Assembly (NCBI GenBank): GCA_016098155.1
Contig: JAAAJB010000133.1
Span: 1 to 64,000 of the forward strand
Reading direction: 5' to 3'
Origin: Actinomortierella ambigua
Lineage: Eukaryota > Mortierellomycota > Mortierellomycetes > Mortierellales > Mortierellaceae
Length of the DNA: 64,000 nt
The notes under the pieces are model-generated. The model was given only the letters and a program-made list of their open reading frames with translations. It searched no databases and was not told where the DNA came from. The position numbers were made by a program, and so were the translations under genes. Below are positions 35,006 to 47,475 of this stretch, one piece after another. Numbering within the stretch: the stretch's first letter is position 1; each line of letters begins with the position of its first letter.

Positions 35006-38000
35006 ATGAGCATCCACGGCACATTCACTGTTCAGCCTCTGCTTAAGGGCGTTCCGCTCGACGATGCCGCGTTCGACGCCTCGTCGCCATCGGGATTGCG
35101 CTCGCTCATGGACAGGCAGTCGGCCTCGCCATCGGCCTCTGCAGGCCCCAGTGGTGCAAGGTCGACTGGCATCTTTAACCGTGCAAGACCCGTCGTAGAG
35201 TCACTCGACACCTTTGGTATGTCGCAGGTGGGCCCCAACGTGTCTATTGCCCCTTGCTACTACCCATTCTGCCTGCCAAGACCTTATATTCTCTGGCGCA
35301 ACACGCCTCTCAAGGCTAATTCCTTCCCGACTAAACGTGGTATTCTTTCCTTTTCTCTTTAAACATTTTAGAGAACAATCTCTACATTGGAACATCGGAT
35401 GGATATCTCTTGCACTATGTGGTGGACGAGCAGATCTCTGCTGACATGGTAAGGAACCAACCGCCTGATCTGTGTCAACCAACCAACCTGTAAAGTTGCT
35501 GCTATACAACATACATCCAAAAATACCTTCTGTGCCCAGGACAACTGACATGAGAAGGCGTATGCATTCTTTTTTTTTAAACCCTCTCTCCGACCTATCC
35601 TCATAGGATCTCCCCCAAAGCATGCTCGTCAGCCGGACACCACTTGGATTTGGAAAGAAGATTGTCGAGCATATCAAGGTCCTGCCCGCCATTCGTGTCG
35701 CAATTGTGCTGTGTGGTAGGTCCTTCCTCCTCCCCTCTCTCCCCTATGAGGCTGGTGTCTCCATGCTCCAGCTCTTTAGATGGCATTTACTGCCTCTTTT
35801 TGTGTTGTGGTGGTTGTCGGTGGTCTTGCATTTTTTTTTTGCTCTTATCTAATGATTGACTTTCTCTTTTTTTTTACTACTATACTCTCCAGACTCGACA
35901 GTATCATTCTACTCTCTACCAGAATTTGCACCCTATCCACAACAGGCGATGCCACATATCAAAGGAGTCACGACTTTCTCGATTGACGAGGCGCAAAAGG
36001 GCGTACCATTGGAAGACGGCAGTTTTCGATTGTGTGTGACAAAGCGAAGGATCATCCAGTTTTACAACCTCTGGTATGATGGCATCTCGGACCCAAAGGT
36101 AAGGAGAAGGAAGAAAAACCACATTGCTGCAGGGGGTTCTTTATTATTTATGTATTTAATGAAGACGGATAAAAACACATCTCTGATACTTGTTCATGGG
36201 AAACGGAAATAGGACCTGTCACTTCCAAATGGATCATTAGCCACTATTCGTTGGCGGAACCATGTATGCTTTGCAGATGCCCAAGACTTTGGCCTGATCG
36301 ATGTCCGGGCGGGGCGGATGATCACCGTCTTACCGGTCGCCCAAGGTGGAGGGCGATCAGGCAGTGGAGGCGGAAACGGAGGAGGAGGACACCATAATCC
36401 AGGGGTGAGCAAGCCCGTCTGTGCAGCGATTGGTGACAACGAGTTTTTAATGGCAAGCGCAACAGGATCTGGACAAACGACGATCGGCATCTTTTGTTCG
36501 GCCGCGGGCGACCCAGTGCGGGGCACGTTGCAATGGTCGAGTTATCCTCGGATGTTGGGGGTCGAGTACCCGTATGTGGCAGCGTTGCTTCGGAACAATA
36601 CGGTCGAGATTCATAATATCCTGGACCAACACATGGTGCAAGTCGTCCGGTTCGAGACGGCCGTCGAGGCCCGGGCCTTGGTCCAGACTTCGGGTCTGCG
36701 TGTCTGGGTCGCGGCGCTGTCACATGTGCTCGCTACGCGCACGCGACAGCCGTCGTCGTTGTCGTCGTCGGACAACAATGAAGATGCGGAAGCTCAGGCG
36801 GCGAGACAACTCGAGCATGCGGCTCGACTGGCGACTGTGCCGGCTCGTTTGCTCGTCGCTGGCAAGGATAGCGTGTCGGCTCTCGTTATTACCCCGCTTG
36901 TTTTGCAGGTGCGGAACGAACCCCCCCCCCCCGAAGGAAAAGAAAAGACAGACGTTTCTATCTACGCAGATATCGAATCTAACATTCTCTTTTGTCCGTT
37001 CTTTACTTTCCCCCGACACCTTAGGCAGACACTCTTTTGCAACAGGGCCGGATTGAGGAGGCGATTTTGCTCTCGGAGAGGGCTCTTTCAACAATATCGG
37101 CCGACAACCTCCATCGCGAACGACTCAGCCATGAAGTCAACTATGTTAATCAAAAGGCGGGATTCATCTACTTGGGAGAGACGCTCTTTGACGACGCTTT
37201 TGGTTTGTTTGACAAGGGAAAGATGGATCCGCGGATATTGATTCATCTCTTCGAAGATGTGCTGCAGGAACCGGAGATTCTGGACCATGTTGATGTCTAT
37301 CAGGGCGTACGAGATGCCATCACACGGATAGGAAGCATCCAAAGGTTAAGTATGTCTCCCCTATCGCGATAGGTAAATGTCAACCAAATTTACTTGCTTT
37401 TCACTGGCACTTGGATTGCTGACACCTCCGCCTCCTCCCCTCTTCCCCCTCTTTTTTTTTTTCCTGTTAGTCACGGCAACGGTGACGAAAAGTGGCAATG
37501 AGCAAGATGCTGACTTTCGTAACATGCTGCTGTCCAATGCCAAGGAAGTGTTTGCCCAGTTTTTAGCAAAATACCGCAAGAGATTTGCTGCTCGCCGATT
37601 ACCACGGAATCTTCTCGAGGCAGTACATGTATGTTGTTTTTTCTTTTTTCTACTGTCATTGAATTAGACTGTGGCTGTGTCAATGTGCGTGTGGAGACAG
37701 AGAGACGGAGAGGTACAGACCATTGCATAAACGGAGATGATTAGATACTAATACATGTGTGTCGTCGTCGTCATTTAGGCAGTCGATACAGCCCTTTTGG
37801 GTATCTGGGTGGACACGAGGAACACCAGGGAGCTTTATGCACTACTTTCAAAACCTAATGAATGTGTTGCTCATCTGTGCGAGCCAAAGTTGCAGCAGTC
37901 TGGCATGCATTACGCACTGTCGCTATGGCATAGGACACGAGGCAATCACAAGGAGACTATGAGGATCTGGAAAGAGTATGTGTTGCTTTATGTTTCTTTC

Positions 38001-39819
38001 TCATTTTGCCATATGTCTTCTCGATGTGCACAGAATATGAACACCTTTTCTGCTCTTTTACTCCTCTTGCTTGATGGGGAAAATAGGTTGATCCAAGGCG
38101 AGATACAGGATGCCGACTTTTCGAATGGCTTGAGCCAGATGACGGAGCTCCTGTGTACAACGACGGACCAGGAGCTGATTCAGGAGTTTGGATGGTGGGT
38201 ATTGTCGCAGAACGAGCAACTCGGTCTTCGGATCTTTATGCCAACCGACCCGAAACGAGCAGGCGCGCTCTTTGATGCAGACCAAGTGTTGTCACAGCTG
38301 GAAGTCAAGGCCGGCCAAGAAGGGATTGTGTTGTACCTGGAGTACCTGGTGTTTCATCGCAAGAGCGATACGCCAGACCATCATTCGAAACTGGCGCTCT
38401 GGTATATCAAGATCCTGGAGAACGACCTGCGGACAACGGACAAGGCACAGCTTCAAGAGCAAGTTGGTAAGGAAACAAGGGAGGAGGAGGAGGATTGTAT
38501 CCCGAATGATAATGTTGGTTGTTCTGATGTGTGTTTTCTCAGGATTATTTGGTTGGTAGGGTTGCAACCCACCCCAGTTTTGTTTTTGTTTTGCTCACTC
38601 TGTTTTGTTCCTCCTCGTTGTCTTCTTCTTCCTCCGCTCGGCATCTTGCCCATCCATCCAAAAATCTAGCCAAAGAGTACCAAAAGGAGCAACAGCGGAT
38701 CATTCTCAACGCCGATGTGGCGAGTTCACGGATGAGCAAGGACAAGCACTCGATTCTCGGGCGCACGTTTTTGAATTTCCTGCAAGGGCGGATAGCTTCC
38801 CAGGGGCCAGATGCGATTATCCAACGTCGGATCAAGCTCCTGCAACACCTACTATCATCATCGCGGTACCAGCCCACGACCATCCTCCCACGATTGGAAT
38901 CGATCCCTTGTCTGTTGGCAGAGCGGGGCGTGGTCCTGGGCCAGACGGGTCGGCCCAAGGACTGTTTGCGGATACTGGTCCACGATCTGGGCGATTTCCT
39001 GTCGATAGAGCAGTTTTGTGCCAACGGTGGCAAGTTTTCTGTGACGAAGAAGATGCCCGTTAAGGGATCGTTGCCATCCTCATCATCGTCTGCGCTACCC
39101 TCGAACGTAGGCCATAGGGACAGGGACAAGGACAAGGGAAAGGACAGGGACAAGAACAAGGAGGACACTACAGCAGTCAAAAGTGGTGTAGAATCCTTGG
39201 CGGTACGGGAGGTCGATGTTCGGGAAACAAAGCAGACGCTGTTCATGCTTTTGCTTCGTGAGTACCTCGACATCCCGGATGAACACCAACGGATGGTCCT
39301 CGTCGTTCACCTCTTGGACACTCAGGCCATCTATCTGGATGTTGCAGAGGTAAGCATGAAGCTGCTGGTTTTCGGGAATCTTCTTTTTTTTCTTCTTTCT
39401 TTTTTTTTTTTTACAAAAGAGAAAAAAAAATCTCGTTTGATAGTATGTGAATGCGATGAAAGACAGTCTTCTAACCAACCCCGGCGTATGGATATATATC
39501 TTGGTGGGGTATTCTCTCTTAGGTGCTGGACTTGCTTCCTCCTGTGTGGTCGATCGAGATGGTGCAGCAGTTCTTTATCCGGTCCTTGCGGAATTACCAG
39601 CACGAGCGACGGGAGCTACAAGTCATCAAGGGCCTGACATTGGGCGACCACTTGGTGGTGTCGGAGAGGCTGTACAAGGCGTATGAGGAGATTGGACCGA
39701 TTCTCCTCACGGCGGACACGGCGTGTTCAGTATGTGGCAGTGCTATAGGCGACGCGGTGTTTGTACGGACCGTTGAGGGTCATTTGGCCCACTTGCACTG
39801 CGGGTCAGGTCCATCATAG
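35006..39819 (+). CDS. CORVET/HOPS tethering subunit (Vps3/TGFBRAP1/Vps39 family)
   Basis: Eleven exons (35006-35216, 35372-35448, 35607-35715, 35893-36098, 36213-36908, 37025-37349, 37471-37628, 37779-37975, 38087-38466, 38670-39349, 39523-39819) encode 1111 residues. The N-terminal half is a citron-homology (CNH) beta-propeller: NNLYIGTSDGYLLHY, KRRIIQFYNLW, RWRNHVCFADAQDFGLID. The C-terminal half is the helical Vps39/clathrin-repeat solenoid (LQQGRIEEAILLSERAL, RILIHLFEDVLQEPE, LCEPKLQQSGMHYALSLW). It ends in a Cys-pair domain with CSVCGSAIGD and HLAHLHC. Such proteins tether endosomal or vacuolar membranes with Rab5/Rab7. Inserts: a Gly/Ser loop near 36340-36400, and a Lys/Asp repeat (RDRDKDKGKDRDKNK) near 39110. 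Assignment to Vps3/TGFBRAP1 rather than Vps39 rests on the CNH start and is not certain. Confidence 0.87.
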
Positions 39820-40120
39820 CTCTACGTTTAGGAGGAGGAGAAGGATGAGGAGGCTGTTTTAGGACCCGATTAAACAATGTGAGAGTGGTGGATGGCCAAC
39901 TCTTCCAACAGAGGTTGCCTTATCTAATTTGCTATCAAATTTGTCGCCGCCCCACCTTGCCTCATTCCCATAAAGCACAACACAAGAGAGAGCCCCCCCC
40001 CCTTTTGAGCTGGCATCTCTAACTTTCATTCGCTCCTCCCTCGTCATTCTGCAGTCTTTCATCTCTTTCATTCACCCTCATCTCTTGTCGTGCCCCTAAT
40101 AGCCTCGCTCTTCTCTAGAC
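39820..40120. promoter_or_regulatory. Leader of kinase-Sel1 copy 2
   Basis: The last 90 bp before the ATG are CT-rich (CTTTCATCTCTTTCATTCAC), as is the leader of copy 3. No TATA box. Confidence 0.45.
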
Positions 40121-43072
40121 ATGGTATGTAGCAGTGCGCGTTCAACTGCAACATTCAAGATATGCCTCCTCTCTCTACCTCTCTCTCTCCTCTTCCTCAC
40201 TAAATAATTCCCCCCCCCCCCGCACTGGTGGCCCTGGAAGAGTCTTGGGTCAAGAATAGGCTCAGGCGGCTTTGGCTCCGTGTATCGTGCACGTCGAGAG
40301 GGCTTTGCATGCGCTGCCAAAGAGTGCTTCGCCTCCTATGCCGATCTCTCCAGCGCTGCTGTCAAGAAGGAGGTTGCCATTCTCCAGCAGCTCCGCCACC
40401 GTCACATCATCCAGTACTTTGAGTCGCTCGAACACGAAGGTCATACCTACATCCTCATGGATCTGGCCGAGAGGGGGAGTCTGGCGGGTGCCATTGCTCG
40501 AGGCGAGGTCACTGATTGGCCAACCAAGACGCGGTTAGCGCACGAGATTGCTCGGGGACTCGAATACATCCATTGTCGGGGGATCATCCATCGAGATCTC
40601 AAGACAGCCAATGTGCTCCTGACGCGGTTCATGGAGGTCAAGCTGTGTGACTTTGGACTGGCCAAGGTCAAGACCATCAGCGCCCCCTTCTCCTCCTCTT
40701 CTTCCATGTCAACAGCATCAGGAGGAGGATTCAAGGGCACACTTCGATGGGCCGCGCCAGAGGCACTCGATGTACGACCCAAGTACTCCAAGAAGACTGA
40801 CATGTACGCGCTCGGGATGGTGATGTGGGCCATGGCCGCCAACCGACCTGAGCCCTTCAACGACCAGCAGGACAACATGGTAGTGGCAACGCTGACCCGC
40901 CGTGGCGAGCGTGAGGAGATCCCAGAAGATACACCGGCGGACTATCGGTCGTGGATCGAGCAATGCTGGCATCAGGATCCGAACCAGCGACCCATGGCCA
41001 GAGACGTGGTGGTGCTCGGGGAGGATGGTCACTTTGACATGGAGCTGGACTTTGAGGCGATGGGCGGCTCTCTCCTGTCGCTTGGCGCGAGTATCAACGA
41101 CTCGATCTGCAATCGACTCGCTGCTTGTGGACTGGATGGAGCGCTAGACAAGCTGACGATCGTCGATGGTCATGAAGGAACACCTGTCAACAACAGCAAC
41201 AACAACAACAATGATGATGATGGTGATATCCAGCAGGGGATGCATCAGGGCGATGGTGGCGACGAGGTCATCAGCTATCTCCGAACGATAGCCAGGAAAG
41301 GCAATTCCGATGCTCAGCTTGTTCTCGGATGGATGTGCGACCATGGTCTGGCCGTGGCTGGATTGGCAGAGGACGCTCCTCTCCGGTACCGCAAGGCGGC
41401 CGAACAAGGTCATGCCACAGCCCAGCTGAAGCTAGGAAGGATGTACGAGAGCCGAGAAGGCAGTGTCGATGTAGACTACAACGACAGCGAGGCAGCCAAA
41501 TGGTATCGAATGGCAGCCGATCAGGGGGAGACACAGGCACAACTTCGACTAGGAGTGTTCCATATCCATGGTCGAGGCGTGGCTCAGAACGATGCAGAGG
41601 CTGCTCAATGGTTCCGAAGGGCTGGAGAACAGGGTGTGGCCGAGGCACAATTCAACCTAGGATTGATGTACTGTCGTGGCCAAGGTGTCGAACAGAGCGA
41701 TGCTGAGGGTGCAACCTGGATGCAGCGAGCAGCAGACCAAGATATGGCTGAAGCACAATTCGGTCTTGGATCGATGTATGTGGATGGGCGCGGTGTCGAG
41801 CAGTCGGACGCGATGGCAGCCATGTGGTATCGTCGAGCGGCAGAGGACGGTAACGCGGCGGCACAGCTACAACTTGGAGCGATGTATCGCCAGGGTCGTG
41901 GGGTGGATCAAAGCGATGTGGAGGCAGCGGTATGGTTGCGCAAGGCGGCAGAGCAGGACAACGCCGATGCACAGGTTCAAATTGGCGACATGTATCATTC
42001 TGGTCGTGGGCTCGACAAGAACCTCACTGAGGCAGTGGCATGGTACCGTCGATCGGCGGCCCTCGCAAACACCACGGCAGAGACAAGGCTTGGTCTGGCA
42101 TACGAAAATGGCCGTGGCGTCGAGAAAGACTATACCACCGCTGCTCGTTGGTACCAACAGGCCGCTGAACATGGGGATGCCGAAGGACAGTCCCGTCTGG
42201 GCGTGTCCTACCACTATGGATGGGGTGTCGGACAGAGCTTTGACGAAGCGGTCGTTTGGTATCAAAGAGCGGCAGATCAAGGCCACACACTGGCTCAAAA
42301 GCATCTGGCATATCTTTATCTCGATGGTCTGCGTTGTCTGTCGGACGATGGGAAGGCGGAGGCTTGGCGTCGCAAGGTCATACGGCCGGATGATGATGTC
42401 GCGCAGACTATGGTGGGTGTGATGTACTATGATGGCACTCAGGCCAAACAGGATTATGTCGAGGCAGTAGCATGGTTCCGCGAGGCTGCATGCCATGGGC
42501 ATGCGGAGGCGGAGTTTAATCTTGGCGATGCATATTTGCACGGTTCAGGAGTCACACAGAGTGATGTCGAAGCAGCGGAATGGTATCTCAAGGCCGCAAC
42601 CCATGGACATTTAGGAGCACAGCGTTCCATCGGTCGGATGTATGATCTTGGCCACGGAGTCGAGCAGAATGACGAGCAGGCGTTAGAGTGGTACACCAAG
42701 TATGCTGCATACAGCAATCGCGCTGTACCTTTTGATCTTGGATCCATGTATGAGCTCGGCATAGGAGTGGAGCGCGATGAAAAGAAGGCTCTTTTCCAGT
42801 TTCAACAGGAAGAGTCTGAGAAGACTACGGCATGTTTCCACATCGAGTGGCTGACTTCGTCTGACTATCGAACACCGGAGAGAGACGCAGATGCCATAGC
42901 TCTGTATCGTGCGGGTGCGACCAAAGGATATGTAGCAGCACTGTATAATCTAGGTCGGATGTATGAGAAGGGTCGTGGAGTTCAGACGGACAGGATTCAG
43001 GCAGTTGAATGGTTTATCCAGGCAGCGGAGCAAGGACATCGGGCTTCTCGACGACGACTAGCGTTTTTCTGA
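40121..43072 (+). CDS. Protein kinase-Sel1 repeat fusion (copy 2)
   Basis: Exon 1 is the ATG alone (40121-40123) followed by GTATGT. A phase-0 intron ends at CTGGAAG (40240), and exon 2 (40241-43072) begins SLGSRIGSGGFGSVYRARRE, giving 944 residues. Kinase motifs: glycine loop IGSGGFGSVY, CAAKE (catalytic Lys), HRDLKTANVLL (about 117), DFGLAK (about 138), APEALDV, all consistent with an active TKL-like Ser/Thr kinase. About sixteen Sel1 repeats (residues 350-940, for example LGSMYVDGRGVEQS) form a superhelical scaffold likely to bind partner proteins. An Asn/Asp-rich linker (near 41190) joins the halves. The acceptor of intron 1 lacks a good pyrimidine tract, so the exact exon 2 start is less certain than in copy 3. 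It is a tandem paralogue of the next gene. Confidence 0.9.
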
Positions 43073-43382
43073 TAAATGACTATGCCTAGTTGACGGTTAA
43101 TAGCCCAAACAGCGTAGTTGAAGTATGCGATTTTTGAGAGGATAGAGACCGTACCACATGGTGGACATTCGTGAAAACTCTTGCTACAACAGACACTGCC
43201 TTCTTGAAAGTCGAAATGATAAGGTTTACACGACCCCTATTCGTGCACAGCCCAGCCTTCGACATGCATCCACCGTAAGCCCATTCACGTCCTTCATCAA
43301 TCTTCATTTCTCATCTTTCATCCCCTCTCTCATCTCTCTCGCCACACCCTACAAGGTCTCTCTCTCGCTCTCCGCTTTATAC
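43073..43382. promoter_or_regulatory. Leader of kinase-Sel1 copy 3
   Basis: A spacer of about 310 bp. The last 120 bp are CT-rich (TCTCATCTCTCTCGCC), with CTTTATAC immediately before the ATG. Confidence 0.45.
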
Positions 43383-46285
43383 ATGGTACGTCTTAATAGG
43401 GGAGAGGGTGGCATCCGAGATATCTCCAAGTGGACATCTCGCTCTCTCTAACATGACATCCATCCCTCTCCCAGTCTTCTTTCGTTCTAGGAACAAAAAT
43501 AGGTTCCGGCGGCTTTGGGTCCGTCTACCGTGCTGAGAGAGAGGGTCAGCCGTGTGCCGCCAAAGAGTGTTTCGCCTCCTTTGCCGATCTGACAAATGTC
43601 GCTGTCAAGAGAGAGATTGCTGTTCTACAGCGGCTACGCCATCGCTATATCATCCAGTACTTTGAGTCGGTCGAGCACGACGGCCGTACTTACATCCTCA
43701 TGGATCTAGCCGAGAAGGGAAGTCTGGCGGGCGCCATTGGTCGAGGCGAGGTCGCTGATTGGCCAACCAAGACGCGGTTAGCGCACGAGATTGCTCGAGG
43801 ACTCGAATATATCCATTGTCGGGGGATCATCCATCGAGATCTCAAGACGGCCAATGTGCTCTTGACGCGGTTCATGGAGGTCAAGCTGTGTGACTTTGGA
43901 CTGGCCAAGGTCAAGACCATCAGTGCCTCCTCGTCATCGTCGGTAACGAGTGGTGGATTCAAGGGGACACTTCGATGGGCTGCTCCAGAGGCACTCGATG
44001 TACGACCCAAATACTCGAAAAAGTCGGATGTGTACGCTCTGGGGATGGTGATGTGGGCCATGGCTGCCAACCGACCCGAACCGTTCGACGACCAGCAGGA
44101 CAACATGGTGGTGGCGATGCTGATCAGGAGTGGCGAGCGCGAGGAGATCCCTGAAGGCACACCGGCTGAATACCGATCGTGGATCGAGCAGTGCTGGTAT
44201 CAGGATCCGAACCAGCGACCCCATGCCAAAGATATAGTGCTTGAGGATGATCACATGGTATGGCCACAGTTTGATGCCGCGGGCCCCCTGCTCTCTCTTG
44301 GAGCCAGCCTCGACGACTCGATCTGCAATCGACTCGCTGCATGTGGACTGGATGGAGCACTGGATAAGCTGACGCTCGCCGATGGCCATGAAGGGAAACC
44401 TAACAACAACAACAGCAGCAATGATGATACCCGACAGAGGTCTCCTCAGGGCGATGAAGACGAGGTCATCGGCTATCTCCGGACGATGGCCAGCAAAGGC
44501 AGCGCTGATGCCCAGCTTGTTCTCGGATGGATATGCGATCATGGGCTGGCTGTGGCTGGATCGGCAGAGGACGCCCCTCTCTGGTACCGCAAGGCGGCCG
44601 AGCAAGGTCATTCGACGGCTCAGCTCAGACTCGGTCGGGTATTTGAGAGCCGGGAAGGTAGTGTCGATGCAAACTATTACGACAACGAGGCAGCCAAATG
44701 GTACCGGATGGCAGCCGATCAGGGGGAGACACAGGCACAACTTCGACTAGGAGTGTTCCATATCCATGGTCGAGGCGTGGCTCAGAACGATGCAGAGGCT
44801 GCTCAGTGGTTCCGAAAGGCTGGAGAACAGGGTGTGGCTGAAGCACAATTCAACCTTGGATTGATGTGCTCTCGTGGCCAAGGCGTCGAACAGAGCGATA
44901 CCGAGGGAGCAGCCTGGATGCAGCGAGCAGCAGACCAAGATATGGTTGAGGCACAATTCGGCCTTGGATCGATGTATGTGGATGGGCGCGGTGTCGAGCA
45001 GTCGGACGAGATGGCAGCCATGTGGTATCGACGAGCAGCGGATGATGGTCATGCAGCAGCACAGCTCCACCTTGGATTGATGTGTATCGAAGGTCGTGGG
45101 GTGGATCAGAGCGATGCCGACGCAGTGGCATGGCTTCGCATGGCGGCAGAGCAGGACAATCCAGAGGCACAGCTTCACCTTGGACTCATGTACGAATCCG
45201 GCCGTGGGCTTGATGAGAGCTCTATAGAGGCAGTGTCTTGGTACCGTCGATCTGCGACCTTTTCGAACAGTACGGCCGAGATCAAGCTTGGTCTAGCGTA
45301 CCAAAAGGGAAATGGTGTCGACAAAGACTACGCCACTGCTGCTTCATGGTACCGTCGGGCCGCTGACCATGGGGATGCAGAGGGACAGTTCCGTCTCGCT
45401 TTGCTGTACAAGGATGGTGTTGGTGTCGAGCAGAGCACTGATGAAGCCCTCGCATGGTTTCGAAAAGCGGCGGATCAAGGGTATGCATCGGCTCAAGAGG
45501 CTATTGCATATCTGTACGTCTATGGTCTGCTGGATCTGTCTGACAATGTGAAGGCTGGAGATTGGCGCCGCAAAATCGTAAGGCCAGATGATGTTGTCGC
45601 GCAGACTCTGGTAGGTCGGATGTACTCTTCTGGCAGTTTCGTCCACCAGGACTTGGTCGAGGCAGTCTCATGGTTCAGCATGGCTGCAAGTCTTGGGTAT
45701 GCGGAGGCCGAGCTCTGCCTTGGCGATGCTTATTTGCACGGTTCAGGAGTCACACAGAACAATACTGCAGCGGCGGAATGGTACCTCAAGGCCGCCACCC
45801 ATGGAGACGAGGCAGCGCAGCGTCATATTGGTCGGATGTATGATCTTGGCCACGGAGTAGAACAGAATGACGGGCTAGCTTTTGAATGGTACTCCAAATG
45901 TGCTGAGCTCAGCAATCGCTTTGTTCTTTTTCCACTTGGGTCCATGTACGAGCTCGGCATAGGCGTGGAGCGCGATGAAGAGAAGGCTCTTCTCCAGTTT
46001 CAACAGGAAGAGGCTGAGAAGATAGCGGCACGCTTCCACATCGAGTGGCTAACTTCGTCTGACTATCGAACACCGAAGAGTGACTCGGATGCCATTGCCC
46101 TGTATCATGAAGGTGCGACCAAAGGATATGTAGCAGCACTGTATAATCTTGGTCGGATGTACGAGACGGGCCGTGGAGTTCAGATGGACAGGATCCAAGC
46201 GATGGATTGGTATAGCATGGCATCGGAGCAAGGACATGAGAGTTCACGATTAGCGTTTCTCCAGAGGATAACTATGAGGAATTGA
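43383..46285 (+). CDS. Protein kinase-Sel1 repeat fusion (copy 3)
   Basis: Exon 1 is again only ATG (43383-43385) followed by GTACGT. The intron ends at CTCCCAG (43474), and exon 2 (43475-46285) begins SSFVLGTKIGSGGFGSVY, for 937 residues. A splice at the nearer TTCTAG (43490) would break the frame. Kinase motifs are complete: IGSGGFGSVY, AAKECFASFADL, HRDLKTANVLL (about 119), DFGLAK (about 140), WAAPEALDV. The C-terminal part holds about sixteen Sel1 repeats in the same order as copy 2. Long stretches are nearly identical at the DNA level to copy 2 (for example around 44690-44800 and 41510-41620), so the pair is a recent tandem duplication or has undergone gene conversion. Function inferred: signalling kinase with repeat-mediated partner binding. 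Confidence 0.92.
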
Positions 46286-47157
46286 CAGCTTCCAGCAAGT
46301 GGCAGCTGATGCAGAATTCTAAAAGCTACCAACCATGAGAGGGCGCTGCGTGAAGTAGATTATGAAGACCCACCACTGGCACTTTCAAATGGCGATGGTG
46401 TTGATGTCTAGATATATGCGTACTAGAGGGCATACGAGGGCTTCTTATATCTCTACCGAACCTCGTAACAAACAAAGGTGAGAAATGGCCTAGCCGATCG
46501 TGGAAAAGCTCTTGAGTGATAGTTTAGCAAGCTGTTATTCGGTGTGCCACGGTTGTGGGAGGGTGTGGGTTCACTGGTCCAAAGCCTCCCGATCCTGTGG
46601 TACCATGGTTGTCGACACCAGGAGGCTGATCCTCTCACACACTCAACCATTTGTCTGTTTGTGTGAAAGATGAGGCTGGCGCTGTTTCACTCAGGGGGAG
46701 GACAGTGATAGGGAGTCTAGCTGGTAGAAAGCTGCGAACCACAAGGGGCGTAGAAAACTGATAGAGGGGGGCATGGAAAATCAATGGGAATGTGTTTGAT
46801 ATCGCTTTTTTTTTCTTTTGTCCGCCGGACAGGTCCAGGATCCTGTAAAGCTACAGAACGTACGGCATTTGGATCTGCAGACTCCAAAGGGGCGAATGCC
46901 TCTGTTCCGCTCCACCTAGGCCCCACTTCATAACCGCTCTGCACCGTCAACTAGTTCGTGTGTATGTGGCCTAGACCTTTATGAAGAACATGATTCAGGC
47001 TGATGGAGAGATTACTTCCAGCTCGTCGTCATAAAATAGCGTGCTTTTATGTTTGCTGTTGAGAAAGGGAGGGAGGGAGGGGAGCTCTGTCATGAACAAG
47101 GGTGCCCTCGTGCGGTAACGGGGAATAAAAGTGTGAGGAATCTATATTTTGATCTGC
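46286..47157. other. Intergenic; nothing recognised
   Basis: Marks the change from the gene-dense block to the accessory region. Short open frames lack coding bias or family features. Confidence 0.5.
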
Positions 47158-47475
47158 CTAGCACGTTGTTTTATATTCGAGGCAGCATTGGTCCCAATCG
47201 TAGTATGAACACCTCTGACAGAAAGGCGTCCACTTTTCACCATTGAAGTATTCGCTATAACACCCGGACTGGCATGTATAGTGGTTGTTGCCGTATTGAC
47301 AAAAGTTGACATTGTCAAATGTTTCAATCACTCCCGTGTAATCTGCACTACTAGAACTAGCGCAGCCAGAATAAAATTTGTTTCGAGTGAAAAATGTGAT
47401 TGTACAAGGTGCACCAGCAACCAACGTTTCGAGAAGAATAATGCTGATGAAAACGGGGACGAAGTTGGCAAGCAT
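47158..47475 (-). CDS. Small secreted cysteine-rich protein (105 residues)
   Basis: A single exon begins with an ATG at 47475. Residues 1-22 form a signal peptide (MLANFVPVFISIILLETLVA, then GA). The mature chain of about 83 residues has ten Cys (for example CQSGCYSEYF, FCQRCSYYDWDQCC, ending KTTC) and many Tyr/Trp/Asn, as in apoplastic effectors or antimicrobial-type proteins. The even number of Cys suggests five disulfides. I recognise no family. A TTTTATAG precedes the start, so a 5' UTR intron acceptor there is possible. Confidence 0.65.
   Translation of the reverse strand: MLANFVPVFISIILLETLVAGAPCTITFFTRNKFYSGCASSSSADYTGVIETFDNVNFCQYGNNHYTCQSGCYSEYFNGEKWTPFCQRCSYYDWDQCCLEYKTTC

Noticed and set aside
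43475..43490. Splice acceptor TTCTAG at 43490 for kinase copy 3
   Set aside because: It would need a phase-1 first exon; only the CTCCCAG acceptor at 43474 keeps ATG in frame with the kinase.
46717..46950. Small minus-strand open frame of 77 residues
   Set aside because: No signal peptide, motif or coding bias, and no promoter context.
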